Source of the DNA: Channallabes apus
Taxonomy: Eukaryota > Chordata > Actinopteri > Siluriformes > Clariidae
DNA: 64,000 bases
NCBI GenBank assembly: GCA_030522415.1
Contig: CM060125.1
Location: 3,282,901-3,346,900 of the forward strand
Reading direction: 5' to 3'
Both the position numbers and the translations under genes were made by a program. The notes beneath the pieces are model-generated. The model searched no databases, was not told the DNA's origin, and worked only from the letters and a program-made list of their open reading frames with translations. Below, piece by piece: positions 57,385 through 64,000 of this stretch (positions are counted from its first letter, which is position 1; each line of letters begins with the position of its first letter).

Positions 57385-57625
57385 AAAGTTAAGCCTTTAT
57401 TTGTCACATGTACACTACTACACAGTGAAATTCTTTCTTGGCATATCCCAGCGAAAATGGGGTCAGAGCGCAGGGTCAGCCATGGTACAGCGTCCCTGGA
57501 GCAGACAGGGTTAAGGGCCTTGCTCAAGGGCCAAACAGTGGGAACCTGGTGGAGCTGGGGCTTAAACCATTAATCTTCAGATCAGTAACTCAGTGCCTTA
57601 GCCCTCTGAGCCACCACTGCCCATC
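57385..57625 (-). mobile_element. tRNA-derived SINE, reverse, near complete
   Basis: On the minus strand it starts GGGCAGTGGTGGCTCAGAGG (tRNA-like head), passes CTTGAGCAAGGCCCTTAACC and ends GTGACAAATAAAGGCTTAAC. It is the same layout as 38060-38285. Confidence 0.75.
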
Positions 57626-57699
57626 AATAACAATAATAATAATATTAATAATAATAATAATAAAAAACAAGTCTTATTCTAAATATTTATAATAATAAA

Positions 57700-57745
57700 A
57701 ATGAACACAGGATTAAGCGGTATAGAAAATGAATGAATGAATAAT
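57700..57745 (+). repeat. SINE-like tail fragment
   Basis: GAACACAGGATTAAGCGGTA and a (GAAT)n tail match the extreme 3' end of the 34404-34778 family. Confidence 0.6.
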
Positions 57746-58199
57746 AAAAATGATTTATTCTAAATCGTTAACGTTTTATAACAGGTACAATAAAATACAA
57801 ATTTCAAGTACGATAAAGATGACGTCACGTTACTCCGGGAAGTTGGGCTCGCGACGCCCAGTTGCCAGCACGGTTGCCAGATTGCTCTACCTAAACCTCG
57901 TATAAATGCAGCTCAATCCCTTAGCAATTTTAAATCTTGGTGTGTAAAATATATTCACAATTACAGAGAAGCTTATTATTATTATTAATAATAATTATAA
58001 TAATTAATTATTATTATATATTTTTTTTATAATTATTATTATTGCATTTAATATTTATAGAAGATTTCATTATAATACATCTCAAAATGTTTTAGAGGAA
58101 ATAAAGAAAACAAAAGCGTAGTGAAACACAATAATAAAATGTGGTTAAAACAGAATAAGACTACTAATACAAACATTCTTTAATTCGACATTAGGCTGC

Positions 58200-58631
58200 T
58201 AGTCAGAACCGAGAGTCGGGGAGTAATTTCACACAATCTGGCGCCCTCTTTTCCAGGCGCTGCGGACTGCGGGCGGAGACGTGAGGAGGGAGTGGAGCAA
58301 ACACGCCGTGCTGCTTTTATTTTTAATCGGCTCGCTGTGTGTTTGGATCCGTGTTGATGTTCGGGGAAGCAGCTCGTCCGGACTGAAGCGCTGCTCGGGT
58401 TTGAGCATCAGGATTAATGTAGTTCTCGTTGCGGGTTCATGGCGCAGATAAAGAGGATGTGGGAAACACCGCCGAGGCGCTCGCGCGCGACTGCACGGTT
58501 TTTGTGTCCAGGTGGAGTCACGCGCACAGCTGTGCTTCTCGTGAACATGTGCAGCGCTGGACAGAAAAGAGCGAACAAAAGGGCCGCCATGCTGCCGCGG
58601 TAAATCTCTCGCGCGTTTTGAAGGCGACGCA
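58200..58631 (+). promoter_or_regulatory. mfhas1: mfhas1 5' UTR and promoter region
   Basis: GC-rich against its surroundings, with many CpGs. It holds a minimal start-stop (ATG at 58417-58419 followed directly by TAG) and a 54-codon upstream ORF (58439-58603) ending 28 nt before the main ATG. The transcription start is not known. Confidence 0.55.
58439..58603 (+). other. upstream ORF in the mfhas1 leader
   Basis: ATG at 58439 and TAA at 58601-58603, 54 codons, Arg-rich and without homology that I recognise. It is relevant only if the transcript starts upstream of it. Confidence 0.4.
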
Positions 58632-61479
58632 ATGGCTGAGACTGAGACGAACCTGAGGACGGCCAGGATATGGCGAGACGCCGCGCTGCGCTCCAGGAAG
58701 CTGAGGAGCAACCTGCGCCAGCTCACTCTTAGCACCAACAACAGCCAGAAAATCACCTTACCTGACGACATCAAGGAGATCGAAGTCCTCAACCTAGGCA
58801 ATAATTCTCTCCAAGAGCTTCCCGAGGGTCTGGGCTGCACCCTGACCAAGCTTCGCATCCTCATCCTTCGCAGGAACAAGTTCTTCTCCGTGCCCTCGCC
58901 CATATTCCAGCTCATTCACTTGGTTGAGTTGGATCTTAGTCACAACTGCCTGAACCATTTCTCGGAGGACATTGAGCATTTGAAGGAGCTGAAAAAGCTC
59001 TGTGTGAGCCACAACAAGATTCAGTACCTGCCGTCCCGTATCGGCGTGTTGCAGGCCCTGGAGGAGGTCGACGTGAGTTTCAACGAGCTCCATGATTTCC
59101 CCAGGTCCTTCACGCAGCTCGATAAGCTCAGGACGCTCGACGTGGACCATAACAAGCTCCAGAATTTCCCACCGGAGCTCCTTGCCCTCAGCGATTTAGA
59201 GGAACTTGATTGTTCAGGGAATAAGCTAGAAGGTCTGCCAGGCAATGTCATGATGCTGCAGTCGCTCAAAATCTTGTGGCTGAGTGGCACCCATATTTCA
59301 TCTTTACCCGAGACCTTCTGTGATCTGCAGAACCTGGAGAGTTTGATGCTGGATAACAATTTGCTCGCAGCGCTGCCACGGACATTTGGGAAAATGCAAA
59401 AGCTAAAAATGCTCAATCTGTCGTCCAACTCCTTTGAAGATTTCCCTCAGGTTATTCTCACAATCGCAAGTTTGGAGGAGCTGTATTTAAGCAGAAATAT
59501 CTTGTCTTTCCTCCCAGACAAAGTGGGACAGCTTTCGAACCTCGCCAATTTGTGGTTGGACAATAATAGAATAACGTTTCTCCCAGACTCCATAGTGGAG
59601 CTGGAGAAACTGGAGGAGCTGGTTTTACAGGGTAACCAAATTGCCATCCTGCCAGACAATTTTGGAAAACTTGCCAAAGTTAACATTTGGAAAGTTAAGG
59701 ACAATCCTCTCATACAACCTCCGTATGAGGTGTGCATGAAGGGCATCCCATACATAGCTGCCTATCAGAAGGAGCTCGCTCACGCCCAGACTGCTGTAAA
59801 ACCGAGGCTCAAACTTGTTTTGATGGGGCAGACGAATGCAGGGAAAACTAAGCTCAGGCAGTGCATTGTAAGCAAACCTTTAGACACTAAGACAATAACT
59901 GGTAGTAGAGGGATCGACGTGACGAACTGGGTAGCAGATGCTCGCCGCAGTCTTACATTCATCGTATATGATTTATCAGGGAAGCAGAATTACGAACTCA
60001 TAAAACCATTTTTTCTCTCGCCAGGCGCTTTGTACATAGTGGTAGTGAATTTAAAGTCATACACATGTAAGACTTTCTACTCCAGTGTAGGGTATTTCCT
60101 TCACCTGCTTGGTGCCAAGGTGCCCCATGCAGTGGTGTGTGTTGTGGGAACGCACATCGACCTGTGCGCTAAGGCAGAATTGGAGGAAAAGTGCTTGGAC
60201 ATCCACAGACAGATCTCTCTGCAGGTGAAGAGAGACACAGACACTTTGCAGACACTTGCTAAGCAAGTGGACGAAGCCCTGGAACAGGACTATGACGTCA
60301 GGGCATCAAGTCCACATGTACTTTTTTACGGGGTCTCGGACAAGAATCTGCGACGTAAAAAGGCCCAGCTGCAGTACGTGCTGAACAATCGGCTGCAGAT
60401 CCTGTCTCCGGTGTTTTGTGTCAGTTGTGTGGAGGTGCGCAATATAGAGCGATTAAAGGAGAAACTCATGTCTGTCGCAGATCACCGTGATATCTTTCCT
60501 AACCTTCATAGAGTACTGCCGAAATCGTGGCAGATGCTAGAGGAACTCCATTTTAAGCCGCAGGACCTGTGGCTGTCGTGGTGGGACTCTGCTCGCCTGG
60601 GCCTGCAAGCGGGTCTGACGGAAGACCGCCTACAAAGTGCGCTGTCGTACCTACACGAGAGTGGAAAACTGCTGTACTTTGAGGACAGCATAACCCTAAA
60701 GGAATTTGTCTTCCATAACCTGCCACGATTTATCGCTGTCTTGAACGTGTTTTTTCAGAAGGACCTTACAGCCATGCTAGAAAAATTACATTCTGAAAGC
60801 GACACTGAAGAGAACGTCACTCCCTCCCAAATCCAGCACCACGTGGAGAGTTTTCTTCTGCATGGCCTACTGCCGTCCAACATCATCCGCCAGCTCCTCA
60901 AGCCTCTCGTTCAGACGCAGCAGGATTTGCACCTTATTATGGAGCTGCTTGAAAAGATGGGGGTTTGTTACTGTGTCAACAAACCTCGGAGCAAACCGCT
61001 AAATGGGGCGCCTGTGGTTTACAAGTTCCCCAGTCTGGTCAGTAGTGAGGAGCCCAATGCTGAACCTTGCCAGAATGGTGGCTCATCAGTTCCTGGTCAG
61101 TTCTTCTCAGTGGAACAGTTGCAGATCGAATACACCTTTCCATTTCTCATCCCCCCTGGACTTTTCGCACGGTTCAGTGTGCAAATCAACAACCACGTTG
61201 TTCAACGCACGGATGGAAAGGATTACATCTACGCCTACCGGGGAAAAGTGCCTGTGATGGTGAACTACCGGCCTTCTCGAAACAGACTGCACCCGGAGAT
61301 TCTTGCCATTTCTAGTCATGCATCTTTGCCAAATATCTGGACAGCTTGGCAAGCAGTTACCCCACTGGTAGAGGAGCTGAACGTTCTTCTGCAGGAATGG
61401 CCAGGTCTTCATTATTCTGTACATATCCTGTGTCCCAAGTGCCTGAAGCGAGGGTCAGCCAATCCGCATTCCTTTCCAG
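58632..61479 (+). CDS. mfhas1: MFHAS1 (MASL1), LRR-Roc-COR protein, coding exon 1
   Basis: A Roco-family protein with GTPase activity, linked in mammals to Toll-like receptor and MAPK signalling. The N-terminus [20 protein letters not shown] is family-typical. Leucine-rich repeats of about 23 residues span about 48-375 (for example [31 protein letters not shown]). Then [20 protein letters not shown] leads to the Roc GTPase: P-loop G399-QTNAGK-T406, DLSG at 447-450 (DxxG) and THID at 507-510 in place of NKxD. The COR-like region continues through [20 protein letters not shown] and the conserved [12 protein letters not shown]. 949 codons plus one base are in this exon. The open frame reads two codons past a canonical donor (CCAG|GTGAGT at 61480-61481) to a TGA. 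Confidence 0.96.
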
Positions 61480-62046
61480 GTGAGTGAACTCTCATTTCTA
61501 TTAATATGACGCCTGTATGTGGCCAAAGAAAGGCTTATCTCTTAAAAATATTTGTTAATTATTAAGAGTTAGCTGCTGGATAAGAGGTAAAGGAGCATAG
61601 GAAATGACTTAAGCTCTGATTAACGAACAAAGGCCTTACCTTTGAGTCAACATTGGAAATCTAACACTACGTCTCCAACATTGTCTATACGTACACATAC
61701 AGAGAGAGGGTCATAACAGCACGGTTACCATGTGAGCTAATAAGAGGTTTATTGTCAGGGAAGCACGGAGGTGATGGAGGCTAAACAAAAGCACATGATA
61801 TGGGTGCTAATGTCAGAACAGGGATGGTTTTCCAGCCCCACCTAGAAACAGAAATCAACCAGCGCTGTTCTGTCTAGTCAGAAAATTGCCATGGTAACCT
61901 TATATTAGATGAAGGAAAATGAAATCTTAGACGTTGGATTTCTGTCAAATGAGCATGTGAAACTGTAATGATCAGCAAAACACATTTGTACCTGAACAAC
62001 GGTTGCATGTCACATGACAGCCATGTTTTTCATGTCTCTCTTCCAG

Positions 62047-62057
62047 AGGAACTGTGA
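62047..62057 (+). CDS. mfhas1: probable terminal coding exon of mfhas1
   Basis: The acceptor CTCTCTTCCAG ends at 62046. Joined to the donor at 61480 it gives ...HSFPEEL and TGA at 62055-62057, a 952-aa protein. Mammalian MFHAS1 has about 50 further residues after this point. The exon is inferred from splice signals only. Confidence 0.55.
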
Positions 62058-63105
62058 GGTGAAATGCAGACCTCGTCTCACACGCATCATGTCATATTTC
62101 TCTCACTCCTAACCATTGCTTGCTTAGTCCAAGCCACTGCAGTGGATTAGTTCATGTCTGTGGTTATAGCTGTTCCCATCGTTTTACGCTGTACTGTTAT
62201 CCGCAGAGTGCTCTATTCGACATGTCGCTCAAACCTGCGGGAAAAAGAAACTAAAAAACATTGATGCCTTAAAAGGCTTCAGGCCAAAGATCAGTCTTAA
62301 GTGAATAGAGGGATCAATATGGTATAATACACCAGTCACTCTGCTCAGGGAGGAAAACGTTCTGTTCCGTACACAACAACTAAGTCATGAGTTGATGGAG
62401 AAAAGGGTAAAAGTGTGCATCGCTTTGGTGTTGTGACTGATGAAAGTTTTTTTTTTTTTTTTTTTTTTTTTTGTATGTGTGTAGCTGTTCTTTCCTCTTC
62501 TTTTCATCATCCACTATCATGATGATATGATGGTCAGACAGACAAAAATACCGATTATGTTTTTTTTTTAAATAGACAGTGGGGGTCATTAAAACGTATT
62601 GTGAATGACAAATTCACAGAGCATTTCTGCATTTTCAAACATTTAAAAGGAAGGAGAAAAAATGTTCAATATCCTGAATAATTCATAGTGCATATTCTGG
62701 AGTTTAAATGGTCCTGTAAGTGTGTGTGCTATTCACCGTTATCCGTTTTTGTACAAAAGGTCAGATGTTCCTCATGGCTGATCTCTATCAAAGCGTGTGT
62801 TCAGATGACAATGAATCATAACTTGTGGTGTCTGTGCCAGCTCGAGTGCAGTCAAAACATAAATATTCCAAAGTATTTATCACACTTGTCAGTAATATAA
62901 TTTGTAATGAAACTTGTTGTATTATAAACAAGTATGTATGTGTGAAATGATAAAAGAGTGGAAACATTTTCTATAGTTTTCTGAGACGTTTGGACCACAC
63001 TGTGTGTGTGATCGCTATTTTATTGTGTGAATTACTTTCCCATTTGCATACCCGGCAGCTCTGCATTACTGTAAATTACTGCAAAAATAAAGCACTTTCG
63101 AGTTC
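62058..63105 (+). other. mfhas1: probable mfhas1 3' UTR
   Basis: AT-rich non-coding sequence with a long poly-T run (62447-62472) and an AATAAA at 63086-63091, which would end a transcript near 63105. Confidence 0.5.
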
Positions 63106-63146
63106 TCTTTTACCGTGTGTTGCTGCCAATATATATCTCCTAAATA

Positions 63147-64000
63147 GGGTTGGGTATCGTTTGGGTTTTTTTCGATACCGGTGCCAAATCGATACTTTGA
63201 AAACGGTACCGGTGCCAAAACGGTGCCTGAACCGATACTTTTAAGCCACAAAATTATAGTGGATGACTCAAGAATGAATTTTTATTGAACTAAAAATGTT
63301 ATGCTTAAAATTGAACAATATATTAAAAGTTTAAAGTATATATGAATATATAAGCTTCAAATCTTAGCAATTCTTTTGCAGAAATTTCACCATATTTGCC
63401 TTTTCTGTCAAAATACGACACCTTTCCTGACTTGCCCTGCACAGGACATGTATAGCCTTCTTTACAATGGTAAATGGGGTCACTGTTGTAGTGCTACTAG
63501 TACTAGCTGGAAAGCCATAATTATAAACAGAATCCATGTTACATTAGTTTTTTACAAATCGTTTGACTATTTGTTAGCATGAATGCAAGATTTACATTTT
63601 GCTATTAACATTACATTATCCTACTAGGTGCCTCCCTCTGCTTTAAACTTTATTCCGTCTGCTCTCGAATGTTTCAGTAGATTTGACGTGTTTCCTCCTT
63701 TACACGCAACTGCTGTGAAACATTTTCTGCACGTCGCGGTGCCAGAATCCTTTCTTGTGAAATACAGCCACACTGTCGACTGTTTAGTTTTAGGCATTTT
63801 AACGAAAGTTGTTTAATTTATCGAGCTAAGATAGCGGTAGACCGCCTGCTGCCGTCAGAGCGAGTGTAACGTTAGTTACTGCATTCACGCGCATGTCGGA
63901 TGGTCTCTCATTTCTGGATGATTTGTGCTTTTAATTTCTTTAATTTAATCTAATAAACTATTAATCTACAAAAATATATGAATCTAGAGAACAAATATTT
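63147..64000. mobile_element. hAT-like element, left end, runs off the window
   Basis: Starts TAGGGTTGGGTATCGTTTGG with nested GGTACCGGTGCCAAAACGGT-type blocks, characteristic of a fish non-autonomous hAT family. No right end appears before 64000. Confidence 0.5.

Larger units (their letters stand above)
55860..58200. other. eri1-mfhas1 intergenic region
   Basis: No coding sequence was recognised. It contains a SINE at 57385-57625, a repeat tail at about 57700-57745, a CRE-like TGACGTCA at 57822-57829 and AT-rich runs near 57960-58060. Confidence 0.7.

Noticed and set aside
58229..58915. A 228-codon minus-strand open frame at the mfhas1 start
   Set aside because: It is the antisense shadow of the GC-rich leader and the first LRRs. 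It shows no domain.

Overview
The window is nuclear DNA from a teleost fish. It has vertebrate multi-exon genes with GT/AG introns, AT-rich intergenic DNA, many (CA)n and (GA)n microsatellites, and a dense teleost-type repeat load: hAT, Tc1/mariner and Harbinger-like DNA transposons, an L2/CR1-clade LINE, and tRNA-headed SINEs. The repeats hint at an otophysan such as a catfish or characin, but I cannot fix the species from sequence alone. There are no bacterial features, CRISPR arrays, rRNA genes or free-standing tRNA genes.

Four genes are recognisable and keep the vertebrate order known from human 8p23.1 (TNKS-PPP1R3B-ERI1-MFHAS1). (1) tnks (tankyrase 1) is on the minus strand: exon 1 at 25668-26121, exon 2 at 21310-21534, exon 3 at 5889-5984, with the rest beyond the left edge. 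(2) ppp1r3b (glycogen-targeting subunit G_L of PP1) is on the plus strand, with one coding exon at 45250-46113 and a predicted non-coding first exon ending at 40708. (3) eri1 (3'-5' exoribonuclease 1) is on the plus strand, seven coding exons from 49592 to 55527, 328 aa when joined. (4) mfhas1 (LRR-Roc-COR protein) is on the plus strand, one giant coding exon at 58632-61479 plus a probable short terminal exon at 62047-62057.

Layout: 1-5888 is tnks intron 3; 5985-21309 is intron 2, packed with hAT, mariner, SINE and LINE debris; 21535-25667 is intron 1 and holds a 3-kb L2 LINE antisense to tnks; 26122-40400 is a divergent intergenic spacer with a 30-bp minisatellite, SINEs and LTR-retrotransposon debris; 40709-45230 is ppp1r3b intron 1 with a long perfect-looking hairpin and a Harbinger-like element; 47250-49340 is intergenic with two hAT relics; 51891-54260 is eri1 intron 3 with a 1.6-kb Tc1 transposon; 55860-58200 is intergenic; 63105-64000 follows mfhas1.

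The four genes act in different pathways: PARP/Wnt/telomere signalling, glycogen metabolism, small-RNA and histone-mRNA decay, and Roco GTPase signalling. They are linked by ancient synteny rather than by shared function. I found no convincing new biological system. The most unusual signals are structural: a 30-bp array of inverted CCAAT motifs near the tnks promoter, two long inverted repeats, pyrimidine-repeat flanks around a frame-neutral tnks exon, and upstream ORFs in three 5' leaders.
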